IMG/VR virus record: IMGVR_UViG_3300025085_000111
Coordinates: 1-31,240 of that record
Reading direction: 5' to 3' (one strand)
Source: a virus
Length of the DNA: 31,240 bases
Both the position numbers and the translations under genes were made by a program. This document shows, one piece after another, positions 6,970 through 13,296 of the stretch. Within the stretch, counting starts at the first letter, position 1, and each line of letters opens with the position of its first letter. Under the pieces are notes generated by a model. The model ran no database searches. It was given only the letters and a program-made list of their open reading frames with translations, and was not told where the DNA came from.

Positions 6970-7150
6970 AATAGTCGAAGGACCATTTGAAATGGAAGAG
7001 ACAATGTGTTATAATTTGTGTCTTGTTGAATATCCTAACGGCTATACGGCACACGAGGAAATCATCTACGAAAGTTTCGATGAAGCTTACGAAGACATCA
7101 AGAAACTTTCTTCAACAATAGATCCCATAGAGATAGAGTTCGATGTTTGA
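6950..7150 (+). CDS. Hypothetical acidic protein, 66 aa
   Basis: ATG 6950 overlaps the nuclease gene by 20 bases. The product has a beta-like N-terminal half (residues 1-35), then an acidic helical segment with FDEAYEDIKKL. No catalytic motif is visible and I do not recognise the family. The tail overlaps the next gene by eight bases, so it is in the same tightly packed operon. Confidence 0.65.
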   Translation: MILKIHRIVEGPFEMEETMCYNLCLVEYPNGYTAHEEIIYESFDEAYEDIKKLSSTIDPIEIEFDV

Positions 7151-7328
7151 TTTTGAGAGTAAGTTACGGGCATTGGTAGAGAACTATGGATTAGCCTATC
7201 TACTAGAAGACAACGAGATCACCGAAGAGTTTGTCATTAAGTTCTTAATAGAAGAAAGAATGATAAGCTTTGAAGATTACTTTAACACAGATGCAGAGAT
7301 GCAATATTGGAAAGAGATGGAAGAATGA
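7143..7328 (+). CDS. Hypothetical acidic protein, 61 aa
   Basis: A small acidic product (many Glu and Asp), helical by eye throughout, with the repeated pattern ITEEFVIKFLIEE and ISFEDYF. There are no cysteines and no membrane segment. It overlaps the gene before it by eight bases, and its stop shares bases with the mazG start. Possibly a regulatory or inhibitor protein, but nothing in the sequence shows a target. Confidence 0.6.
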   Translation: MFDFESKLRALVENYGLAYLLEDNEITEEFVIKFLIEERMISFEDYFNTDAEMQYWKEMEE

Positions 7329-7663
7329 TGAGCTTTAAAGAATATAAAGAATACTTGGACATGTACTCTGATTGGGTAGAAGGTAAGATTATGACCAAAG
7401 GTAATGATCGTATCTTTGAGAACACCCTTGGATTGGTGGGCGAAGCTGGGGAAGTAGCAGAGAAAGTCAAGAAGATGTTACGTGACAAGGCCCGTTACAG
7501 CAATGAAGAACTGCTGCACGAGCTAGGGGATGTGTTGTTCTACACTACAGCATTGGCTAATATCTACGGTGGTACACTCAAGTCTGTCATGGAATTGAAC
7601 ATGGAGAAATTAGACGGACGTGTAAAACGTGGCACACTACGGGGATCAGGTGACAAACGATGA
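7328..7663 (+). CDS. mazG: MazG-like nucleotide pyrophosphohydrolase
   Basis: MazG-type enzymes hydrolyse nucleoside triphosphates to monophosphates; in phages they may lower host (p)ppGpp or recycle nucleotides. The 111-residue product shows the family metal-binding pattern: LVGEAGEVAEKVKKML (the EXXE helix) followed by LLHELGDVLFYTTALAN (the EXXD helix), both near the middle. ATG 7328 is chosen because GGAAG at 7319-7323 gives a workable spacing; ATG 7325 is also possible. The length fits a single-domain phage MazG. It precedes the DUF1127 gene (ATGA overlap) and the ribonucleotide reductase gene, a nucleotide-metabolism cluster. Confidence 0.88.
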   Translation: MSFKEYKEYLDMYSDWVEGKIMTKGNDRIFENTLGLVGEAGEVAEKVKKMLRDKARYSNEELLHELGDVLFYTTALANIYGGTLKSVMELNMEKLDGRVKRGTLRGSGDKR

Positions 7664-7854
7664 GATGGATCTGGCGATACTGGAATTATCTACGGACATG
7701 GCGACAACACCGTGAGACAATCAAACAACTAAACCAACTGACAGACAAAGAACTAAATGACATTGGAATATCTAGGACAGATATTGATAGATTAGTTTGG
7801 TTACAAGAAGACTTAACAATGCGGGCACGAGGAAGAAATACTTATGGCGAATAA
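7660..7854 (+). CDS. DUF1127 (YjiS-like) small protein
   Basis: The 64-residue product starts with an aromatic and basic segment (WRYWNYLRTWRQHR) and continues with a typical DUF1127 core: a helix with LNQLTDKELNDIGISR, then TDIDRL. DUF1127 proteins are abundant short proteins of alphaproteobacteria, and several act as RNA-binding regulators of small-RNA maturation and stress or phosphate responses. A phage copy could bind host or phage RNA or mimic a host regulator; that part is inference. It overlaps mazG by four bases and the reductase gene by 11, so it is firmly part of the operon. Confidence 0.82.
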   Translation: MRWIWRYWNYLRTWRQHRETIKQLNQLTDKELNDIGISRTDIDRLVWLQEDLTMRARGRNTYGE

Positions 7855-9754
7855 CTACCTACCAACAGACTACCAATCTTTTATCCATACTTCTCGTTAT
7901 GCCCGTTGGCTTGAGGACGAAGGACGTAGAGAGAATTGGGGTGAAACAGTTAAGAGGTACATGGACAATGTTGTTCGTCGTGCCTTAGACATTGACACCA
8001 TTGCTATTGCCTCTGAGCTTGAGGAAGCTATCCTAGACCTATCTGTCATGCCTTCTATGAGGGCCATGATGACTGCTGGCCCAGCCTTAGATCGTGACAA
8101 CACAGCAGGTTACAACTGTAGTTACCTACCCGTAGATGACCCTAAGTCCTTCGATGAGGCTATGTTCATCTTGTTGTGTGGTACTGGCGTTGGCTTCAGT
8201 GTCGAGAGGCAGTTCGTTCAAAAGCTTCCAGAGATCCCTACGTTGTTCGATAGTGAGACTGTTATAGTCGTAAAGGATAGCAAGGAAGGTTGGGCTAAGG
8301 CTCTCCGTCAATTGATTGCACTCCTGTACAGTGGTGAGATTGCTAAGTGGGACACAACTCGTGTTCGTCCAGCAGGTGCCAAGCTAAAAGTATTCGGTGG
8401 CCGGGCCTCTGGACCTGCACCTCTGATAGACTTGTTTAACTTTGTTGTCAAGGCTTTCAAGGATGCACAGGGACGTAAACTATCTTCAATCGAATGCCAT
8501 GACATCATGTGTAAGATCGGTGAGGTTGTTGTTGTAGGTGGTGTACGTCGATCAGCAATGATCAGTCTATCTAACCTAAGTGATGATCGTATGCGTCATG
8601 CTAAGTCAGGCAAGTGGTGGGAGAATGAACCTCAACGTGCCTTAGCTAATAACTCTGTGAGCTACACAGAAAAACCAGATGCTGTCTCATTCATGCGAGA
8701 GTGGATGGCCTTAGTAGAAAGTGGGAGTGGTGAACGTGGCGTATTCAATCGTCAAGCAAGTAAAGTCCAAGCTGCAAAGAATGGGCGGCGGGATACTGAC
8801 TATGAGTTTGGGACTAACCCATGCAGTGAAATCATCTTGCGTCCTAATCAGTTCTGTAATCTTACGGAAGTTGTTGTCCGTGCTACGGATAGTGTGGAAG
8901 ATCTGGAACGTAAGGTCCGTCTGGCAACTATTCTGGGAACAATCCAATCAACCTTCACCAAGTTTCCGTATCTGCGAAAGGTGTGGACTACCAACACAGA
9001 AGCAGAACGCCTGCTCGGTGTGTCACTCACAGGGATAACAGACAATCCCTTGATGACAACAAAGAACAAAGGCTTGGAGAAGACACTTGAGCACTTACGT
9101 TCCGTGGCTGTTGATACTAATGCTGAATGGGCTGACCGCCTTGGTATACCTGTTGCTGCTGCTATTACATGCGTCAAACCGTCAGGGACGGTCAGTCAGT
9201 TGGTGGATAGTGCCAGTGGCATACATGCTCGCCACAGTCCCCATTATATCCGTACTGTCCGTGGTGACGTTAAAGATCCCTTGACACAGTTCATGAAGGA
9301 TCAGGGTGTACCAAGTGCTCCTTGTGTCATTAAACCAGACCAGACTGTTGTATTCAGTTTCCCAGTGAAGTCTCCCAAGGGTGCTTTAGTTACTACTGAT
9401 CTTACTGCTATCGAACAGTTAGAGATGTGGTTAGCCTATCAACGTCATTGGTGTGAACACAAACCTAGTGTGACTATCAACGTCAAGAAGGATGAATGGT
9501 TCGAGGTGGGTGCCTTTGTGTACAAATACTTTGATGAGATGAGTGGTGTATCATTTCTTCCATTCAACGAACATACTTACCAACAAGCACCATACCAAGA
9601 TGTAGGTAAGCATGACTATGAAACTCTGTTGTCCTGTATGCCAGATGCTATTGACTGGTCAAAGCTTTCAGAGTATGAACAAGAAGACAACACCGTAGCC
9701 ATGCAGACGATGGCTTGTTCAGGTGATGTTTGTGAAATCGTAGATCTAACATAA
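7844..9754 (+). CDS. nrdJ: Adenosylcobalamin-dependent (class II) ribonucleotide reductase
   Basis: This enzyme reduces ribonucleotides to deoxyribonucleotides for phage DNA using a B12-derived radical. The 636-residue product resembles the monomeric triphosphate reductase of Lactobacillus leichmannii. The first redox cysteine is Cys92 in YNCSYLPVDDP. The active-site loop is NPCSEI, with Asn325, Cys327 and Glu329. The C-terminal shuttle pair is CSGDVC (Cys625, Cys630), close to the end as expected. An acceptable ribosome site (GAGGAAG) lies inside the overlapping DUF1127 gene. Dependence on adenosylcobalamin ties the phage to hosts that make or import B12; this gene type gives the cobavirus group its name. 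Confidence 0.93.
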   Translation: MANNYLPTDYQSFIHTSRYARWLEDEGRRENWGETVKRYMDNVVRRALDIDTIAIASELEEAILDLSVMPSMRAMMTAGPALDRDNTAGYNCSYLPVDDPKSFDEAMFILLCGTGVGFSVERQFVQKLPEIPTLFDSETVIVVKDSKEGWAKALRQLIALLYSGEIAKWDTTRVRPAGAKLKVFGGRASGPAPLIDLFNFVVKAFKDAQGRKLSSIECHDIMCKIGEVVVVGGVRRSAMISLSNLSDDRMRHAKSGKWWENEPQRALANNSVSYTEKPDAVSFMREWMALVESGSGERGVFNRQASKVQAAKNGRRDTDYEFGTNPCSEIILRPNQFCNLTEVVVRATDSVEDLERKVRLATILGTIQSTFTKFPYLRKVWTTNTEAERLLGVSLTGITDNPLMTTKNKGLEKTLEHLRSVAVDTNAEWADRLGIPVAAAITCVKPSGTVSQLVDSASGIHARHSPHYIRTVRGDVKDPLTQFMKDQGVPSAPCVIKPDQTVVFSFPVKSPKGALVTTDLTAIEQLEMWLAYQRHWCEHKPSVTINVKKDEWFEVGAFVYKYFDEMSGVSFLPFNEHTYQQAPYQDVGKHDYETLLSCMPDAIDWSKLSEYEQEDNTVAMQTMACSGDVCEIVDLT

Positions 9755-9763
9755 GGAGTTAAC

Positions 9764-9832
9764 ATGACAGGAATAGAAGTATACGCAGTAGTCGTTACTG
9801 TAATTGCCTTGCTAGAAATCTTCGCAACATGA
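9764..9832 (+). CDS. 22-aa membrane microprotein
   Basis: ATG 9764 has one of the best ribosome sites in the window (AAGGAG at 9753-9757, six bases upstream). The 22-residue product is almost entirely a hydrophobic helix (YAVVVTVIALLEIF) with a short polar N-terminus. Its TGA overlaps the next start as ATGA. It may be a true single-helix protein or a leader that sets translation of the next gene. Confidence 0.45.
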   Translation: MTGIEVYAVVVTVIALLEIFAT

Positions 9833-10269
9833 TCAAACGACCATTCAACAGAGCCTTGTATGAAGCTTACGATGCTAAGGCTAAAGAAACTCTGGTGTCC
9901 CTTCTCAAGAAGAAGGGGCATACCATCGTCAACACAGAAGAGAACTACAACGTAGATGTGGTGACAAAGAAGAAGGACTACACATACTTCAATGAAGCTG
10001 AAGTTAAGGTAGCTTGGAAAGAAGATTGGCCTACCCATTGGGCAGAGATCCGTATCCCTGAACGTAAGGGTAGGCTTGTTAAGATGTACCAGAAGCAGAA
10101 GGGTGTACTAAACTTCTACATCTTTCGTAATGACATGAAGCAGGTGTGGAGAATCAAGGATACCCTACTGACTGAGGACAACCTCAAGGAAGCTAAGGGT
10201 AGATATATCACCAAAGGTGAGAAGTTCTTTCACATTCCATACACTGCAGCAGAGTTAATAGACATCTAA
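9829..10269 (+). CDS. Probable PD-(D/E)XK-type endonuclease
   Basis: A 146-residue basic protein. A candidate catalytic core reads Asp43, then 14 residues later EVK (Glu58, Lys60), the spacing of PD-(D/E)XK nucleases, within NEAEVKVAW. The rest is rich in Lys, Arg and aromatic residues, as expected for a DNA-binding enzyme. It lies between the ribonucleotide reductase and PhoH genes. It may be a Holliday-junction or other structure-specific nuclease. The motif is short, so an unrelated DNA-binding protein cannot be excluded. Confidence 0.5.
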   Translation: MIKRPFNRALYEAYDAKAKETLVSLLKKKGHTIVNTEENYNVDVVTKKKDYTYFNEAEVKVAWKEDWPTHWAEIRIPERKGRLVKMYQKQKGVLNFYIFRNDMKQVWRIKDTLLTEDNLKEAKGRYITKGEKFFHIPYTAAELIDI

Positions 10270-10967
10270 TGGTACAACAAGAACCTAAACGTACTCGACG
10301 TAAGACTAACTATAAAGGGGCGGCTCAGAAGAAAACTTCTGGGCTGCTTCCTCGTACACAAAAACAGAAAGAGTTTATAGATGCCCTCAAAGACTTCACC
10401 CAAATCTTTGTCCTTGGTCCTGCGGGGACTGGCAAAACGTATGTCACTGCTACTATTGCTGCCGACCTCTACACGACGAAAGAAGTTGATAAAATCGTCA
10501 TCACAAGACCTCACGTTGCCGTAGGTAAAGAGCTAGGGTTCCTCAAGGGTGACTTGACTGAGAAGACTATGCCTTGGGCATTGCCCGTATTAGATGTATT
10601 GGAGAAGCACCTTGGAAAAGGAGCAGTTGAAACAGCAATCAAGAATGGTAACATTGAAATGGCACCTCTTGCTCTTATGCGGGGCCGTAGCTTCGATGAT
10701 GCTTTTATAATTGTAGACGAGACACAGAACATAACAACACATGAACTTAAAATGTTGTTGACAAGGGTGGGAGAAAATAGTACAATCGTTCTTAACGGTG
10801 ACGTACAACAGTCAGACTTGAAGGAAGCTGATGGCCTGTCTAAAGTTATTCACCTAGCTAAGAAGCATATGCTACCTGTTCCTATTATTGAGTTTGGTGT
10901 AGAAGACATTGTACGGTCAGACATATGTGCTCAATGGGTTAAAGTATTTATGAAGGAGAACCTATGA
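10269..10967 (+). CDS. phoH: PhoH-like ATPase
   Basis: The 232-residue product has a P-loop ATPase core: Walker A GPAGTGKT (residues 50-57), a sensor-like VITRPHVAVGKELGFLKG, Walker B IIVDETQN (Asp150, Glu151), and VLNGDVQQSDL. These are the hallmarks of PhoH. The protein is common in marine phages and is often linked to phosphate stress in hosts, although its action during infection is unproven. The basic first 25 residues precede the core. The start overlaps the nuclease stop as TAATG, and the next gene overlaps its end as ATGA. Confidence 0.93.
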   Translation: MVQQEPKRTRRKTNYKGAAQKKTSGLLPRTQKQKEFIDALKDFTQIFVLGPAGTGKTYVTATIAADLYTTKEVDKIVITRPHVAVGKELGFLKGDLTEKTMPWALPVLDVLEKHLGKGAVETAIKNGNIEMAPLALMRGRSFDDAFIIVDETQNITTHELKMLLTRVGENSTIVLNGDVQQSDLKEADGLSKVIHLAKKHMLPVPIIEFGVEDIVRSDICAQWVKVFMKENL

Positions 10968-11188
10968 CTGATGTTGTAAATAGACCAGCACACTACGGTG
11001 ATGGACAGATAGAATGCATAGACTATATGAAGGACAACATGGATGCGATGATGTTCTTGGGATACTTGGAAGGTAATACTAAGAAGTATCTCCATCGTTA
11101 CAGGTATAAGGGAAAGCCTGTTGAGGACTTGAAGAAAGCACAATGGTACTTGAATAGACTTATACTTGAAATGGAAGGAGAGAACTAA
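10964..11188 (+). CDS. DUF3310 family phage protein
   Basis: The 74-residue product carries the DUF3310 pattern: VNRPAHYGDGQIECIDYMKD at the N-terminus, GYLEGNTKKYLHRYRYKG in the middle and EDLKKAQWYLNRLI near the end. The family is widespread in phages of many hosts and sometimes annotated as nucleotide-kinase-like, but the biochemical role is not established. It overlaps phoH by four bases and is joined to the next gene by TAATG. Confidence 0.85.
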   Translation: MTDVVNRPAHYGDGQIECIDYMKDNMDAMMFLGYLEGNTKKYLHRYRYKGKPVEDLKKAQWYLNRLILEMEGEN

Positions 11189-11373
11189 TGATAGCAGCTT
11201 TAGTATTAGCCTGTCTTACAGATGGCTCTGTCTGTAAAACATTTACTGGCCCAGAGATGTACAAGACAAATGCAGAATGTCAACAGAGCTTAGGGATTGG
11301 CATCACACTTATCGAAGAACGAGGGTGGCTTGTTGTAGACTACTCTTGTTATGATTGGGGTGAGTCTACATAA
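11188..11373 (+). CDS. Small cysteine-containing protein, last gene of the + strand module
   Basis: The 61-residue product begins with a short hydrophobic segment (MIAALVLACL) and has four cysteines at 9, 16, 31 and 54, plus Trp residues near the end. The N-terminus could be a weak export signal, in which case the cysteines may form disulfides in the periplasm. It lacks the positive charges of a classic signal peptide, so a cytoplasmic location is equally possible. GGAGAG just before the TAATG junction serves as the ribosome site. No family recognised. Confidence 0.6.
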   Translation: MIAALVLACLTDGSVCKTFTGPEMYKTNAECQQSLGIGITLIEERGWLVVDYSCYDWGEST

Positions 11374-11401
11374 AAAAAAGAGGAGCTTAACGGCTCCCCT
11401 T
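11372..11401 (-). terminator. Terminator between converging modules, best fit to the - strand transcript
   Basis: The arms 11378-11386 and 11393-11401 can pair across a six-base loop. In the - strand RNA all nine pairs form (one is G-U at 11381/11398), and the stem is followed by a run of U from the A-tract at 11372-11377, a classical rho-independent terminator. In the + strand RNA that pair is an A-C mismatch and the downstream tract is only pyrimidine-rich, so termination of the early operon would be weaker. The stop codon of the last late gene (11387-11389) lies in the loop. Confidence 0.75.
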
Positions 11402-11611
11402 CCTTTTCTTACCTGATGCTGTTGTGGACCAAGATACTCTCTTCGGTCCTTTCTTTTTGGCAGCTTCCTTCTTACTGATGCTACCTGCTACCGCCTTGGG
11501 TCTGCAAGCAGGGTATCCCCGTTTCTCACCCTTGGATCTGCCACAGGGCTTACCTGTCTTGACATCGACCCATTGCTCACCGAACCATTTACCTAGACCA
11601 CCCTTAGCCAT
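11387..11611 (-). CDS. Small basic protein with paired-cysteine motif, 74 aa
   Basis: The first half reads GKWFGEQWVDVKTGKPCGR, followed by a second Cys in YPACRP. The second half is a Lys/Arg/Ser-rich tail. This W-V-D...PCGR...YPAC pattern is seen in short basic proteins of many phages and large viruses (DUF5872-like in my recollection), with no known function. It may bind nucleic acid in the virion or during packaging; this is inference from composition. It is the last gene of the late operon and its stop is in the terminator loop. Confidence 0.65.
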   Translation of the reverse strand: MAKGGLGKWFGEQWVDVKTGKPCGRSKGEKRGYPACRPKAVAGSISKKEAAKKKGPKRVSWSTTASGKKRKGSR

Positions 11612-11778
11612 TACTTCTTCACCCTGTTGTCTTTGCCCCGCCAGCCACCACCTTTAGACTTATACCACTTGGATGCCCAAGCATTAGCATAAGCTGATGG
11701 GTAGACTTTGAACTTCTTCTTTGCCTCTGACTTAGCTCTTGACCATAGAGCAGGTTTAGTTGGTGTAGGTCCAGCCAT
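11611..11778 (-). CDS. Small basic protein, 55 aa
   Basis: The frame is open further upstream, but ATG 11778 is preferred because it has a strong GGGGAAG ribosome site and begins one base after the previous stop. The 55-residue product is very basic, with the segment YPSAYANAWASKWYKSKGG, a pattern I associate with short basic phage and virus proteins of unknown role. It is joined to the next gene by TAATG. Confidence 0.65.
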   Translation of the reverse strand: MAGPTPTKPALWSRAKSEAKKKFKVYPSAYANAWASKWYKSKGGGWRGKDNRVKK

Positions 11779-11779
11779 C

Positions 11780-11992
11780 TTACTTCCCCTTAAAGCTCTT
11801 AATAGTTTTCTTTTGGGTTTCATACTTACTAAAAGGCATTTGACGAGCAGGTACCGGGGGGCCAACGGGAGTTGTTTTCCCAAGACTTTGTGAAATCTTA
11901 CGTTTGTAAGGAAGTTGGAATAACTTTTGACCACCTAATCCTGCAGGAGATTTAGGGTCTTTTTTAATCTTTGGTGTACGTGGTGCTTTCAT
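11780..11992 (-). CDS. Small basic, proline-rich protein, 70 aa
   Basis: A 70-residue product rich in Lys and Pro with no hydrophobic core, probably disordered or a nucleic-acid or capsid-binding tail (for example TTPVGPPVPARQMPF near the middle). AAGG upstream of ATG 11992 can serve as ribosome site. It is one of a run of small basic proteins closing the late operon. No family recognised. Confidence 0.6.
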   Translation of the reverse strand: MKAPRTPKIKKDPKSPAGLGGQKLFQLPYKRKISQSLGKTTPVGPPVPARQMPFSKYETQKKTIKSFKGK

Positions 11993-12012
11993 TAGATTAA
12001 CCTTTCTTAGTT

Positions 12013-12465
12013 TTATAATCTATCCATGTAGTAGAGAAGTGCTAGTAAACCAAGACCACAAGTGATGATGGTTACAATGAATATCAAACCCCACAACAAC
12101 ATAGATTCCCAGAACTCTTCAGATCGTTTTCTCTTATCTTCCAGTTCTTTCTTACGTTTAACCCGTATATCTTTCCTAAGGTTTAACAATTCTTGGTAAG
12201 CTGAGTAACCTCTAGTGGCTATGATAATCTCTCTTAGTTGGTTCTCAAGATCCTCTGCTTGCTTCCGAGCAACAAAGGTATCTAAAGCTTCCTCATTCGC
12301 AGATGAAAAGATACTACTTCTCTTCTTCTCGTGGTCCCCTTTAACCTCATCAATAGCATCGAAGAGACTTCCTAAGTCCTTAGCCAGTGAGGTTATCTCT
12401 TTACCTGCTGCCACACCAGCCTTCACAGCACTGAAACTTGCTAGTGCAATACTAATCGGGTCCAT
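12013..12465 (-). CDS. Coiled-coil protein with C-terminal membrane segment, 150 aa
   Basis: The N-terminus MDPISIALASFSAVKAGVAA is hydrophobic/amphipathic. A long charged helical region follows (about residues 40-118, rich in Glu, Lys and Arg), then a strong membrane helix (about 122-145, LLWGLIFIVTIITCGLGLLA). Similar N-termini (MDP-I/L followed by Ala-rich amphipathic residues) occur in late proteins of other marine podoviruses, of unknown role. It could be a minor virion protein that enters the cell membrane, or a lysis accessory. Its place close to the spanin genes is compatible with either. Confidence 0.6.
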   Translation of the reverse strand: MDPISIALASFSAVKAGVAAGKEITSLAKDLGSLFDAIDEVKGDHEKKRSSIFSSANEEALDTFVARKQAEDLENQLREIIIATRGYSAYQELLNLRKDIRVKRKKELEDKRKRSEEFWESMLLWGLIFIVTIITCGLGLLALLYYMDRL

Positions 12466-12475
12466 CTAACTTACC

Positions 12476-12712
12476 TCAGGCAATAACGAAATTAACTATC
12501 TGACCAGTTGGTTGTCTAAGCTTAGTGTAGTCAGGGCCGTAAGCATAGGGTTTATTCATTTCTATTTTCTGGACTATCTCTGCAGGACTGAGTTCTTTAG
12601 CTTTCTTCTTCAATGGCTCTTCACCCCTACCATTCTCAAAGACTACATTGGTATGTGTCTGAAATGGCATGTTGGGTAGAGGGAAGTAGGATATAAGTGT
12701 GTTGTTTACCAT
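12476..12712 (-). CDS. Hypothetical protein, 78 aa
   Basis: A 78-residue product with a Pro/Phe-rich N-terminal third, a charged middle (EEPLKKKAKELSPAEIVQKI) and a C-terminal segment ending in NFVIA. No known motif is visible. It overlaps the upstream basic-protein gene by seven bases, and its stop is ten bases before the next start, which has GAGG as ribosome site. Confidence 0.55.
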   Translation of the reverse strand: MVNNTLISYFPLPNMPFQTHTNVVFENGRGEEPLKKKAKELSPAEIVQKIEMNKPYAYGPDYTKLRQPTGQIVNFVIA

Positions 12713-12954
12713 TTGACTTTGTTAGCCCAATAGGCTGCACTCATCTTACCCTTCTTGATGTTCTTAGCATGACGGGCTTTGAATGCTTTGTTCCGGGCTG
12801 ACCCAGCAGGGCTACCCTTCACACCTTGTTGTCCAAACCTAATGATCTTTTCCTTACCACCTTCACATGCTTTGACAACATGAGACTTCTTAGGGTGATT
12901 AGGAGTGCTCTTAGGCTTGTTGCACTTCATCTTTGACTTATCTAGTTTAGCCAT
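12706..12954 (-). CDS. Small basic protein with KKSHVVKACEGGKEKIIRFG motif, 82 aa
   Basis: The 82-residue product contains KSHVVKACEGGKEKIIRFG, then GQQGVKGSP, and ends KGKMSAAYWANKVKW. This combination recurs in short basic proteins of many phages and some eukaryotic viruses; I recognise the pattern but not a function. The high Lys/Arg content suggests nucleic-acid contact. It overlaps the outer-membrane spanin gene by eight bases and the next gene by seven. Confidence 0.7.
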   Translation of the reverse strand: MAKLDKSKMKCNKPKSTPNHPKKSHVVKACEGGKEKIIRFGQQGVKGSPAGSARNKAFKARHAKNIKKGKMSAAYWANKVKW

Positions 12955-13126
12955 TACAAGCTGCCCTCCACTTAGCAGAGAAGTTGTCTACCTCTAGGAT
13001 AGTTTGTGTTGTATCATCCCGTGATACAGTTGGCAGGGGTATGCTACAAACAGCATCAACGGAGTTGATCGTTGTCCCGCAACCTGTCAAGAGCAGCATC
13101 CCTATCAGTGTTAACTTCAACTTCAT
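12947..13126 (-). CDS. Outer-membrane spanin lipoprotein (o-spanin, Rz1-like)
   Basis: A 59-residue lipoprotein. The signal peptide (KLKLTLIGMLLL) ends in the lipobox LTGC, so Cys16 would be lipidated and the mature protein would be about 44 residues, with further cysteines. It would sit in the outer membrane and join the i-spanin across the periplasm to fuse the two membranes at lysis. ATG 13126 is chosen over the in-frame TTG just before it. Its first 71 bases lie in another frame inside the end of the i-spanin gene, the classic Rz/Rz1 arrangement. Confidence 0.85.
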   Translation of the reverse strand: MKLKLTLIGMLLLTGCGTTINSVDAVCSIPLPTVSRDDTTQTILEVDNFSAKWRAACNG

Positions 13127-13295
13127 CAATCTTCTCTCTCGTTTCTTTGTAAGCCTTTAGGTTCTGCACCTTCTGCTTCGTCTTCTCTTTCTGGCGTCCA
13201 AACTGAATCGCCCCAAAGAGCACCACTAAGACACCTAAGGCACCTGCCACAAGGCGTTGTACTCGTGAGCCAACAATCAGGTTGAATAGCCACAT
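13056..13295 (-). CDS. Inner-membrane spanin (i-spanin, Rz-like)
   Basis: ATG 13295 is preferred: it has GGGG upstream and begins one base after the stop of the transglycosylase-protein gene. The 79-residue product has one N-terminal membrane helix (residues about 15-33, LVAGALGVLVVLFGAIQFG) and then a charged, coiled-coil periplasmic part ending in DRDAALDRLRD, typical of Rz proteins. It would pair with the lipoprotein encoded in the overlapping frame for the last step of lysis. It is far from the amidase and putative holin genes. Confidence 0.85.
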   Translation of the reverse strand: MWLFNLIVGSRVQRLVAGALGVLVVLFGAIQFGRQKEKTKQKVQNLKAYKETREKIDEVEVNTDRDAALDRLRDNDQLR

Positions 13296-13296
13296 C

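Noticed and set aside
11779-11934. N-terminal extension of the 55-aa basic protein to 107 aa
   Set aside because: Would overlap the 70-aa gene almost entirely; ATG 11778 follows a strong ribosome site and a one-base gap.
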